A stretch of DNA of 36,100 nucleotides. Origin: Fuerstiella sp. Its GTDB lineage: Bacteria > Planctomycetota > Planctomycetia > Planctomycetales > Planctomycetaceae. Below the pieces are notes generated by a model that did not search any database, was not told the DNA's origin, and saw nothing but the letters and a program-made list of their open reading frames with translations. Made by a program: the position numbers and the translations under genes. Position 1 is the first letter of the stretch. The number at the start of each line of letters is the position of its first letter. Below, in pieces: positions 1-9,200 of this stretch. The DNA lies in NCBI GenBank assembly GCA_029247265.1, contig JAQWLN010000063.1, forward strand, positions 1 to 36,100, given 5' to 3'.

Positions 1-42
1 CCGGCAGCCGATCGGAGGGCGCCGGGCGTTAACTGGTCGGTG

Positions 43-65
43 GTTTCTTTCCGTAGAAAAGAAAC
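43..65 (-). terminator. Weak hairpin just downstream of tRNA-Asn
   Basis: GTTTCTTT (43-50) pairs with AAAGAAAC (58-65) across an 8-base loop. It starts 4 bases past the 3' end of the minus-strand tRNA. It may serve as a transcript end or 3' processing signal. It is A/T-rich and has no T-run after the stem on the minus strand, so a classical intrinsic terminator is doubtful. Confidence 0.3.
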
Positions 66-66
66 G

Positions 67-141
<75 letters not shown>

Positions 142-662
142 AAATTGTTGGCTGGCGGAAACTCCGTGCGAGTCGACAGCGAGTGCGGAAAGGTATCGTC
201 GCCTGCCGTTGAATTCAAGTGTATTTTCGGAATCCTCTCACACGTCTCATCTCTGATCAGCGAATACCGCCGACATGTTCATCTGCGGGTGAAAACGAAC
301 TCGGAATTGGCGAAAAACGCTGTTGGACGTCCCTTCGGTCAGTTCTGATTCTCTGACACTCCCGAATCCAGGCGGTTCGATGTTCCTCTCATCGGGACCC
401 CGGAACCGGCCGTTTGTGCCGCTGCCGCTCTGATTTCTGATTATTGACGCTCCGACTGTAAGTGATCCCGCGCACGCAGCGTCGCGGACCTGGAACCCTG
501 CAGCGTGGCTGACGCCAGTCTGCGAGGTGTCTTGCAAACAGTCCGCATTCGCGCGGGATTAGGCCCAACCAGAATCACTTTCTGACCGATGACGAGCAAT
601 GAAGATTTCCGCCAACGACTGGTCGTGGTGATGAATGATGCGGTAAGGAGTACCTATCTTAC
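142..662. other. Gene-free stretch between tRNA-Asn and the metallopeptidase gene
   Basis: Short frames exist here on both strands, but none has a convincing ribosome binding site or a recognisable product. The stretch must hold the tRNA promoter (minus strand) and the promoter of the metallopeptidase gene (plus strand), but I cannot assign -35/-10 boxes with confidence. The only clear signal is the AAGGAG ribosome binding site at 645-650. Confidence 0.6.
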
Positions 663-3600
663 ATGATCGGAGTAATCGACAAATTCGTTAGTGGCCTGTG
701 CCGCTGCTCGACTCGATGTAGGCCGATTCTGGTGTTCGTTTCACTGTTCGTTGTACAGAGCAGTCGCGCGGACGAACGGTTGCGTTCGGTACCTGCGCCC
801 TCGTCTGCGATATCTGTTTCGCGTGTGCCGGATCCTGCTTCTGTCAGGAACATCAATCTGCCGCGCTATTCCCTGGATATCGAATTGCATCCTCAGCAGC
901 GCCGCGTGATTGTCGCGCAGGAAGTTGTCTGGACGAACACTGGCGATGAAGCGACAGCAGAACTGGTCTTCCAGGTTGTTGCCAACAACAAGCTGTCGGA
1001 GAAAATGATCGCGGCTGGTGAGCGAACGGTCGAATCACTGCGGCTTGATCCTCGATACAGCGTTGACAAACAGGGACGTCGATTTCATCTGACGTCAGCG
1101 ACTTCCGATGACCAGAATCTTTCGTGGTGGTTTGACCAGGAACACGATACGCACTTGCATCTGACTCTTAACAGGCCGGTCGTCCCCGGCGAGTCTGTAC
1201 AGATCGGCCTGCGTTACTGGATCGATATCCCGCAGATCATGGGACGGCTGGGGCAGCACAAGGGCGTCACCAATCTGCTGAACTGGTACCCTGTGCTGGC
1301 TGTGTATCGTCAGAACGAATGGCGGCCGGTTCCTTACACACCGTGGCATCAGCCATGGCACAACGAAGCGGGGCATTACGATGTTACGTTGAAACTTCCT
1401 GCCGACCAAAAAGTTGTCACTGGCGGACACGTAACAAACAGCAGCGTCGGGGCCGATGGGTATAAGACTCTGAAAATCCGAGGCGACGGACTGAGGGACT
1501 TCACGATTGTGGCCAGTCGGCGATTTCATGAACTGACATCGGTTTCCGAAGGTGTGCCTATCCGCGTGCTGTACTTTCCGGAGCACAAGGATCATGCCAC
1601 GGTCGCGTTGCAGACGGCCGAGGATTCTATCCGTATCTACAGTGAATGGTTCGGGGCCTACCCATACAAAGAATTCGAACTGACCGAATCCTATTTTGGG
1701 TGGAACGGGAACGAATCATCGGGCGTGGTGATGGTTGATGAACGCATCTTTGATACTCCCAAATACGCCTCTCGGTATGTCGAACATCTGATCAGTCATG
1801 AAATCTGTCATCAGTGGTGGTATTCGGCGGTGGGCACCGATGGTTATCACGAGCCGTGGATGGACGAGGGGTTGGTGACGTGGTTTACACGGGTGAAGAT
1901 GGAAGACAAGTACGGTCAGAACGCAGAGTTGCTTGAGTTCCCCGGATACGGGCCGTTTCAGTTTCCGAATGTGCAGTATCGCAGTCTGGTTCACAGTGGA
2001 TATGGACTGTATCGGGGACGCGGTGGCAATGGCGCATCGTTAGGGTCGCTGGACGAAATGGGCTACCTGCACAATCTGTTTTTTCTGGTGTATGACCGCG
2101 GCTCGCGGATCACCGGAATGATCCAGCACCGTATGGGCCGCGACAGATTCTTTGCGTTTATGAAACAGTTGTTTCATAAATACCGTTTTCAAATTTTGAC
2201 AGTTGCTGACTATCAGCGTGAACTGGAAAACTTCACCAAAGAAGACTGGGAACCGTTTTTCAGTCAGTGGCTGAACGGGTCAGGCAACGCTGACTGGAAC
2301 GTGCAGGATGTCACCGTCACGGAAACGGACGCCGGCTACCGAACTCAGGCGAAGATTTCACAGACCGGTGAAATCAACGAGCCAGCGGAAGTAGCAGTGA
2401 GCTTCGAAGACGGCAGCAGTCCGTTTCGACTGGCAACACTGTCCGAGGCTGCAGGTGCGGAGCAGGATGGTATGCATGTCGAGAGGCTGTCAGCCGACGA
2501 CTGGCTGGTAACGCTGGTCTCTGACGAAGAACCGGCACAGGTGCAGGTCGATCCCGATGGCGTGGTGATGGATTCGGATCCGTACAATAACTTATGGAAG
2601 CCCGAATGGAGTGCTCGCGTCAGCCCGTTTTATACTCCCGTCGATGAAGCTTCTTTAATGCAGCCGTGGCAAAAGCACGGAATGGTGGCTGGATTCGGCA
2701 TTGATGGAGACGGACGAATCGGCTTGAGGGGGTCGTTTATGTCATCCGACCGTTATCGCATTTCTCCATTCGTTGCTTATACCGCCGCGACGGCATCGCG
2801 AAACACAGATCATCTGTCAGCCGGTATCGACGCAATTGTCTACAACCTGCCATCTGCCAACTGGCAGTTGCTGGGCCGGTACGAGTACGCGTTACTTTCC
2901 ACCGTGGCGAACGACCCCGGTCACCAGGCAAGAATCGCGCTGCGGCGAGTGCTGAACTATTCCACAAGCATGATCTATCCGAATCTGAGCTATATCGATC
3001 TGTACACTCGATTTGGCGACAACTTTTTCCCGGACGAGGACAACACGATTTCGGCGGATCCTCGTGTTGAGCAGTACGACAACGTCCGGGCCTTCGGCGT
3101 TGACTTTCATGCGGATTCGCAAATGCCGTACTGGAATCCGGATCGTGGTTTCCGCGTGGATGCGAATTTCGAGCAGGGTGTGCGTGCGTTCAGCGGAGGT
3201 GCCGACTACGGTCGTGTCTCCGGACAGACGGGTGTCGTGCAGCGGTTGTGCTGTGCCGAAGGCTGGTTGGCGGAAACAAAACTTGCCGCACGACTGGCCG
3301 GAGGGTACGGCTGGTCTGACAACGGTGAACATTTCCGGTTCGGCGGGCCGGGGCGTTTTCGAGGTCGCAGCGCTACACAGACCGAAGGCAATGCATTCTG
3401 GCTGAGTTCGCTGGAATGGCGTTTTCCGGTAGCTGGCGATGTCGATTACGAAGTACTGGATAACACCGCCGCTCTGAAATCGGTGGATGGCGCTGTGTTC
3501 TATGACGTGGGGCGTTCGTATCTAATGGGGCAGGCCCAGGGAAGCGTGGATCACGCGGTCGGTGCAGGGCTGTACTTTCAGATTCCGCTGCTGAGCTTCG

Positions 3601-3689
3601 TCGAGAACCTGACAGTGCGCACCGAATACGGTTACTCAGTCACCAACGAAACCGGCGCATTCTGGTTCGGGCTCTATCGAGCCTTCTGA
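663..3689 (+). CDS. M1-family zinc metallopeptidase fused to an outer-membrane beta-barrel
   Basis: A predicted exported 1008-residue protein. It begins with a signal-peptide-like stretch (hydrophobic residues about 21-33), followed by an M1-type N-terminal beta domain and a gluzincin catalytic domain. The zinc motif HEICH lies at residues 379-383 and is followed after exactly 18 residues by the third ligand Glu402 (in MDEG), as in the M1 family. Upstream, an ESSGVVMVDE segment sits where M1 enzymes carry GAMEN. From about residue 650 to the end the sequence changes to alternating beta strands rich in Tyr/Phe. It contains GGPGRFRGR (Phe899-Arg900-Gly901), which resembles the RG[FY] loop motif of Omp85/D15 barrels, and ends in FGLYRAF with a terminal Phe typical of outer-membrane proteins. 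The peptidase is therefore probably anchored in the outer membrane. AAGGAG 12 bases upstream supports the ATG at 663. The substrate is unknown. Confidence 0.88.
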   Translation: MIGVIDKFVSGLCRCSTRCRPILVFVSLFVVQSSRADERLRSVPAPSSAISVSRVPDPASVRNINLPRYSLDIELHPQQRRVIVAQEVVWTNTGDEATAELVFQVVANNKLSEKMIAAGERTVESLRLDPRYSVDKQGRRFHLTSATSDDQNLSWWFDQEHDTHLHLTLNRPVVPGESVQIGLRYWIDIPQIMGRLGQHKGVTNLLNWYPVLAVYRQNEWRPVPYTPWHQPWHNEAGHYDVTLKLPADQKVVTGGHVTNSSVGADGYKTLKIRGDGLRDFTIVASRRFHELTSVSEGVPIRVLYFPEHKDHATVALQTAEDSIRIYSEWFGAYPYKEFELTESYFGWNGNESSGVVMVDERIFDTPKYASRYVEHLISHEICHQWWYSAVGTDGYHEPWMDEGLVTWFTRVKMEDKYGQNAELLEFPGYGPFQFPNVQYRSLVHSGYGLYRGRGGNGASLGSLDEMGYLHNLFFLVYDRGSRITGMIQHRMGRDRFFAFMKQLFHKYRFQILTVADYQRELENFTKEDWEPFFSQWLNGSGNADWNVQDVTVTETDAGYRTQAKISQTGEINEPAEVAVSFEDGSSPFRLATLSEAAGAEQDGMHVERLSADDWLVTLVSDEEPAQVQVDPDGVVMDSDPYNNLWKPEWSARVSPFYTPVDEASLMQPWQKHGMVAGFGIDGDGRIGLRGSFMSSDRYRISPFVAYTAATASRNTDHLSAGIDAIVYNLPSANWQLLGRYEYALLSTVANDPGHQARIALRRVLNYSTSMIYPNLSYIDLYTRFGDNFFPDEDNTISADPRVEQYDNVRAFGVDFHADSQMPYWNPDRGFRVDANFEQGVRAFSGGADYGRVSGQTGVVQRLCCAEGWLAETKLAARLAGGYGWSDNGEHFRFGGPGRFRGRSATQTEGNAFWLSSLEWRFPVAGDVDYEVLDNTAALKSVDGAVFYDVGRSYLMGQAQGSVDHAVGAGLYFQIPLLSFVENLTVRTEYGYSVTNETGAFWFGLYRAF

Positions 3690-3712
3690 TGGCCGGTGTA
3701 TCTGATGCACTT

Positions 3713-3745
3713 CGGAGCACCCGCGCCGTACCACCAGGTGCTCCG
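3713..3745. terminator. Hairpin between convergent genes
   Basis: A perfect 9-bp stem, CGGAGCACC (3713-3721) with GGTGCTCCG (3737-3745), encloses a 15-base loop. It lies between the stop of the plus-strand metallopeptidase (3689) and the stop of the minus-strand gene (3785), where a bidirectional transcript end is expected. Neither strand has a T-run after the stem, so the terminator reading is tentative. A smaller inverted repeat, GACGA/TCGTC, follows at 3768-3782. Confidence 0.4.
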
Positions 3746-3784
3746 CGGTAAGTATTGCAGCATCGCGGACGATGCCATCGTCAC

Positions 3785-4555
3785 TCATTTCAGCAGCAAT
3801 TCTGCCACACCGATGTGGGAGTAGACTCCGGCGCCGTCGCGACGCTTCTTACCGGAGCCGTCGATGTATTCCGTCTGCCAGTCGCGGGCCGAGTAATACA
3901 GTAGCAGCCGATCCTGCAGACGAACAATGCAGGGCGTCGACGTGTAGCGACTGTCGAATCGCTGTTTGCCTTCCGCAGCCGGGAAAGCCGGACGACTGTG
4001 GTCGACGCTCCAATCCGTGCCGTCTTTTGACGCAGCACAAAACAGCTCAAACCGGCCGCCGTCGACATGACATCCGTGCCAAATGTACCACGTGTCACCT
4101 TCGCGAATCACAAACGGGTACACAACGCTGCGGGCCGGCGCCGCAGGTCGAAGCACAGGTTGTGCGCTGCGTGTCCATGATGTTCCATCCACTGAATGGA
4201 ATTTGTAGATGTTTCCGTACAATCCGCCGGAGGCGACGTCGAAATCCGGTTTCGATCCCATCCACATGCGATACCGATCAGGTGCCTCCCGAATAATCGA
4301 TGGCGAACGACCGGATCGATACAGGGGCTTGTCACGGACGGTCCACCTGATGCCATCCGGACTGGTTGCATAGCCTAGCTGCTGACATTGACGACAATGT
4401 TTTTTCGGCCGGCGCTGCCAGGGTTGAGGACGCTGGTCCAGTGGTGAGAGGCTGTCGGCCGTTTCCAGCGTCTCTGTCTGTTGTTGTGAGAAGCACGATG
4501 CAGAGCTGAGTGCAAATACGCCGGTGAATGTTGCTGGGATCAGCCAGGTTTTCAT
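3785..4555 (-). CDS. Secreted beta-propeller protein, glycoside-hydrolase-like
   Basis: A 256-residue protein with an N-terminal signal peptide (hydrophobic stretch about 4-20, ending near a Cys at 21). The mature part repeats a Ser-x-Asp-Gly-x-x-Trp pattern: SPDGIRW, SVDGTSW, SKDGTDW. Each is followed by short beta strands such as RMWMG, WYIWHG and LLLYYSA. This is the layout of five-bladed propellers of the GH43/GH32/GH130 type. No full catalytic acid/base set can be assigned by eye, so enzyme activity is not claimed. GGAG six bases before the ATG supports the start. It lies 42 bases after the M81 peptidase gene on the same strand and is probably cotranscribed with it. It could be a glycan-binding or glycan-cleaving periplasmic protein. 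Confidence 0.78.
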   Translation of the reverse strand: MKTWLIPATFTGVFALSSASCFSQQQTETLETADSLSPLDQRPQPWQRRPKKHCRQCQQLGYATSPDGIRWTVRDKPLYRSGRSPSIIREAPDRYRMWMGSKPDFDVASGGLYGNIYKFHSVDGTSWTRSAQPVLRPAAPARSVVYPFVIREGDTWYIWHGCHVDGGRFELFCAASKDGTDWSVDHSRPAFPAAEGKQRFDSRYTSTPCIVRLQDRLLLYYSARDWQTEYIDGSGKKRRDGAGVYSHIGVAELLLK

Positions 4556-4597
4556 TGCGTGCTCCGAGTATTCTGTCGGGTTCGGACGACTTTGCTG

Positions 4598-6091
4598 TTA
4601 ACGCTGATGTGGTTTGATTTCCACGGGAAACATGTCGCGAGTTCGCTTGCTGTAAGGCAACTGGCTGAAATCGTGTGTGTGGATCCCGGCAGCATCAATG
4701 TTGTGAATGCTGCCAGCGATCGGTTCGAAGGCGGCTCGGAAATGAGCGGCGGACTTGAGCGCAATGTATTTCATGTTTGCACAGTCGACACCCAGCGAGC
4801 GGGCGAAGGCCATGTCGAACGGTTGTTCACGGGCGGTGACAACCACGATGTTGACTCCGTCGATTCTTATCCATGCCGAAGCACCCATTGATCCGGTCAG
4901 ACCTGCGAACATGGGCCCGTCATAAGCAAACGCTCCGTCGGACACGGCCATCACTTCCGCTTCGGCCTGTACAGGCTGGCCCTGAACCGGCGAGGATTTA
5001 CCGCCCAGGCGAACGGGAATGCGGCTGCCGACGCCCGACTGCTGAGCCTGTACGGCAACTTCATGGTCGACCAGATACAAAATGAGTGCATCCAGCAGTT
5101 TCAGATCCAGAAAGGTCTGCAGCACTTCTGTGGAATCGCCGGGCGATCCTCCGCCGGTGTTGTCCGTATGGTCGGCAAGAATAATCGGGTACCGGCCGGC
5201 TTTTTCACCACGCTGCAGTCCCGCACGAACTGTGAGCGGCGGTGAATACCATCGTTCCCGACGTTGCCAGATCCACTTCCCAAGTTCATCTGCGGTTTGC
5301 TGAGCCAGCTGTTCGTCGTCGTCAGCCAACACCATCACCGAACTTCCGACTTCCGGTACGTCGGCCCATGGAAAGCCCGTTGCGATGGTGACACAGATGA
5401 TGCCGGCACGCTTTTCAATTTTATGCACCTGCCTCAGCACGTCATCCATCGGCGGGTGCGCTGTGACCTGGCACGGAGTACTCCAGAACATGGGCAGCTG
5501 ATGGATCGCCATTCGCGGATGAATCTTTCCGCGCACCGTCCGTGCAATGATTTCTGCCGCCTCAACACCTCGATCGGCCATGTCGACATGCGGGAAAGTG
5601 TCAAATCCGACCAGTGCATCTGCGTCGGCCACGCGAGCCTGGGTATGATTGCCGTGCAGGTCCTGAGTCACGACGATCGGACGGTCCGGCCCCAGGTATT
5701 CTCGAAATGCCGCAATCACGTCACCGTCACCATCATCAATTCCATCGACCACCATCGCACCGTGCAGGTCCAGTAACGCTCCGTCCACAGGACCCCCGTC
5801 ACGTTCCGCCTGTCGCAGTCGGTCCAGCATCTCCTGCTTGAGGGCATCGTAGTCTTTGCGAACAACCAATCCATTGGGAAACGCGGATGCGCGCAGCAAT
5901 GGTACAAGTTCAAAATTGTTGTTTGCTGCCCCTTCAATAAAGCCGCCTGTGCAGACGTTTGTTCCGTGGAATCGCTCCAGAATGTCTGCTCCACGAATAA
6001 CTCCGCGGTCATATTCGAACTGCTCCATTGTGGTCGGTGCGTCCACGCACGTGCTTGTTTCGTGAATAATGCCACCGGTCGCAATTCGCAT
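4598..6091 (-). CDS. M81 family metallopeptidase (MlrC-like)
   Basis: This 497-residue protein has the full length and order of the M81 family, named after MlrC, which breaks down linearised microcystin. Most family members have other, unknown substrates. Visible motifs are IIHETST near the N-terminus, LDLHGAMV (108-111 region), TQDLHGNHT (Asp144, His146), DTFPHVDMADRG (His168) and the glycine-rich ADHTDNTGGGSPGDST at about 305-320. The Asp-x-His and the later His are the expected zinc ligands of the family. No signal peptide is evident, so it is probably cytoplasmic. GAGGA seven bases before the ATG supports the start. It lies downstream of the PQQ-propeller gene (112-base gap) and upstream of the propeller protein (42 bases), all on the same strand. 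Confidence 0.9.
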   Translation of the reverse strand: MRIATGGIIHETSTCVDAPTTMEQFEYDRGVIRGADILERFHGTNVCTGGFIEGAANNNFELVPLLRASAFPNGLVVRKDYDALKQEMLDRLRQAERDGGPVDGALLDLHGAMVVDGIDDGDGDVIAAFREYLGPDRPIVVTQDLHGNHTQARVADADALVGFDTFPHVDMADRGVEAAEIIARTVRGKIHPRMAIHQLPMFWSTPCQVTAHPPMDDVLRQVHKIEKRAGIICVTIATGFPWADVPEVGSSVMVLADDDEQLAQQTADELGKWIWQRRERWYSPPLTVRAGLQRGEKAGRYPIILADHTDNTGGGSPGDSTEVLQTFLDLKLLDALILYLVDHEVAVQAQQSGVGSRIPVRLGGKSSPVQGQPVQAEAEVMAVSDGAFAYDGPMFAGLTGSMGASAWIRIDGVNIVVVTAREQPFDMAFARSLGVDCANMKYIALKSAAHFRAAFEPIAGSIHNIDAAGIHTHDFSQLPYSKRTRDMFPVEIKPHQR

Positions 6092-6203
6092 TATTGATCC
6101 TCGTAGTACTTGTAGATCAGGTTCGCCAGTCGCCAGTCGAATCTACGTCATGCGGAAACCCGCCGATGTCGATCGTTCGGTCACAGCACGAAGTCGCGTG
6201 ACA

Positions 6204-9200
6204 TTACGGCACGACCGTATTTGCCGGCGTGCTACGCACGCGAACTCTCATTCCGTGAACGGCGATGTCCAGGGAATTCGGCGCGGAAGAGTCCAGCCAT
6301 GTATATCGCAGACCTTGCTTCGATGGCACCGACTGTTTGAACAGTTCATCGCCGGACAGTTTTGAAAAAGCTCGAAACATGTTGCGCGCAGAAGGCTTCG
6401 CAACCAGGGGGCTATCGTTCACCAGCACCAGAATTGGCAGGCCTGGCTGGTCCGTTGACGCCAGCAACACACGATCATCACGAATCGACCAGCGCAATGA
6501 GCCGTCGTGACGGCTGACGGCTCGCAGGCCGGACCTGAATCTCGTGAACTTGTGTCCGGACGGCTGTCGAAACGGTCCGGCAGCAAGTCCGACGCGATTG
6601 GAAACGTAAAAGTTCAGACTGTCAGCGGCGACCTGCATGTTGCGAGAGTCCCACAGCGGAGTCTCTGGTGGAAGAGCTTCTGTGGTTTTGCCGTTTTTCG
6701 CTCTGCTGTCTTCCTGCGATGTGTCGGCAGCGACGTGGAAAGAGCACTTCTGTTGTTTTCGTGTCTTCAGATTGACCACGAACATCTCGAATTTGTCGTT
6801 AAAGCCACACAGTGTTCGATCGTCAAGAAACTGAAACCACTGGAAGTCGGCCAGAGATACTTCGGATTTGACACTGCCTGTGACGGGATCAATCCACTGC
6901 AGAGACGCACCCGCCTGTGAATCGATCGTAGTCCAGCAAACCAGTAGATCTCCAGTGTTGCAAATTGTTCGCGCTGCCAGATCAGCGGCATCTTTTATCT
7001 TGATTTTCTCGCCGCTTTGGCGGTCGAAGCAGAATGCATCCGAGTGGCCCGCTGGTCCGGCGATGACAACCGTGTCAGTGGCCTTAACGCGAGCGTAAGA
7101 GTTAGACGTTGGTAGTTTCACAGACCACAGCACTGAACCTGTGAACGTATCCAGCATTTCAATTTCCTGACCATGCAGGATACACAGCCAGCGATCACCA
7201 CTGCCAACGATTCGAAACGAACTGTATGCTGTTTGAGACGGCAGCGGATTTCGATCGGCGTCGTAATGTCTGAAGTTTCCGGCGAACGGCAGTTGGACGC
7301 CGGATGTCGATGTCAGCGAGCGGCGCCACAGAATCTTCTGGTCCAGTACAGATATCGCAACGATCTCGCGGTAGGTCTGCAGCAACAGGATACTGCCCAT
7401 TCTGTGCAACAAATCGCTACGGTTGGAATACGCTCCGTAAACCTGAAGTCTGCCGGGAACGGACCATTGTTCATTGCCTGTCGAAAGAACGTCGCGAGCC
7501 TGCAGGCGCCCGAAATCTCCCGATGTTGCTGCCCATTCGTAGCGTCGCAGGAATGGGTCATCCAGTTCCACCGTGGACAGCACCGTCCTGTTGCGGATGA
7601 ACGTCTGCGTCTGTGTCACAGGAATTGCTTCGAACGGCTGAGCCTTCCATTCTGCACACCGAGAGGTGATCGCGGCGCGAAACTGTTCGTCCAGATCGTC
7701 GGTGTCACGGAATAGAACGCTGGTTTCGGCGTCCATGAATCCTTCCGAAAGCTCAGGCATCAGTGTGGACAGCAACAATTCCTGTGCGGCACGAAGTGTG
7801 GCGTCCTGCTGGGGGGGGCGTTTTTTTCGGACCGTCATCCATGTATTCAGCAACGACCGCTCAGCAGAAAATGGATCACTGTCAGGCGCCGCAGGTGTCT
7901 GTTTTGCCAGATGGATACTGTGGCACAGCAGCTGGATTGCTGTTTCGTCAGAACCAGCATCTCTGATGTGCTGATGCAAAACGCCGCGAATCGACGGATG
8001 GTGTATCGATAACATTACTGCCACCGAAACGGCTTCACCCTCTGTCAGCGCTGCCAGCGCGTCGGGCGAGATCTCCAGTAATCGTGAGAATTCGGATGTT
8101 GCCCATGTGTGAAGGCTGCGGATGGCTGTCGGGTGGCCGTTCTTTGTATTTGCTTCTGCCGAAGCATCGGCCTGTCGCCGGATCTGCGGCGTTGGCATTG
8201 TCAGCGTGGAGGGACTGAGTCGCAGGATCTCAGTCAGTCGATCAGCGGCCACGCGATACTGTTTATCTTTCAGCTGCAGAGCGACCTGCAAAACCCTGAC
8301 ATGAATTTCCTGTTCCTCTGTGTTTGCTAACGCCTGCAGCTTCGGCAGGAACTCTTTGGGGTTTACGAGGCATAGTTGCAGAGCACACTGAAAGCTGACC
8401 TCCTGAGCGGCACGAAAATCAGGGTCCGTCTCAACGATGTCCTCTGTAAGTTGAATTGCCTCCATCCATCGTTCGGACGACATCAATCCCAGCGCACGTT
8501 CCAGCGTGTTATCGGCATCCGCAGCTGCAGGTTGTCTTGAGAGCTTCATCACTCGATCAGGAGCGACGTATAAAAGATCGTCGCTGTGTGCGGTGCCCGT
8601 GGCCTGCAGGTGGCCCCATCCGCGAGTTGGCAGGATCGAAGGCGTACGGTCGACGATGTCGCCCGTTTCCATTTCCAGCGTCGCGATGGATCCGTTGCTG
8701 ACTGGAATCCGCAGCAGTGAAGTCTGCAGCACACCACGCCCTGTTGGCCGGCCACCGATCGAGGTCAGAGGCCGGTTCCATAATTCGTATCCGTTTGCAG
8801 ATGTCAGGCAGCGCAGGCTGTTGTTTTCTGCTAGGACGATGTGTCCGCTGTCAATATGAACACGTACTGTGCCGGGGGCTGCTGAAAGTCTCCTGTCGAT
8901 CGTGCCCGTTTTTGCGTCCACAAATACAATGTCGCGTGATCTTTCAGAAAACACCACCAGGCGGTCCCTTACTGTTGGTTCCTGCGAATCATTCCTGTCC
9001 GGTGCGGTTTCGGTGCGCGGACCTTCTGCGTCTGCCGGCCGACCTGCAAAGAACAGTTCTGAGTCAGCCCAGCGATCATGCAGAGAAGCGGGACGCGTGA
9101 AAATTGCGGACCGGCCTCGGCGGCCCGCAAGCGAAGATGCCTGGTTTTGCGGGTCATCACGTTCGACGGATGTTGACCAAAGGACTGACCGCGCCAATTC

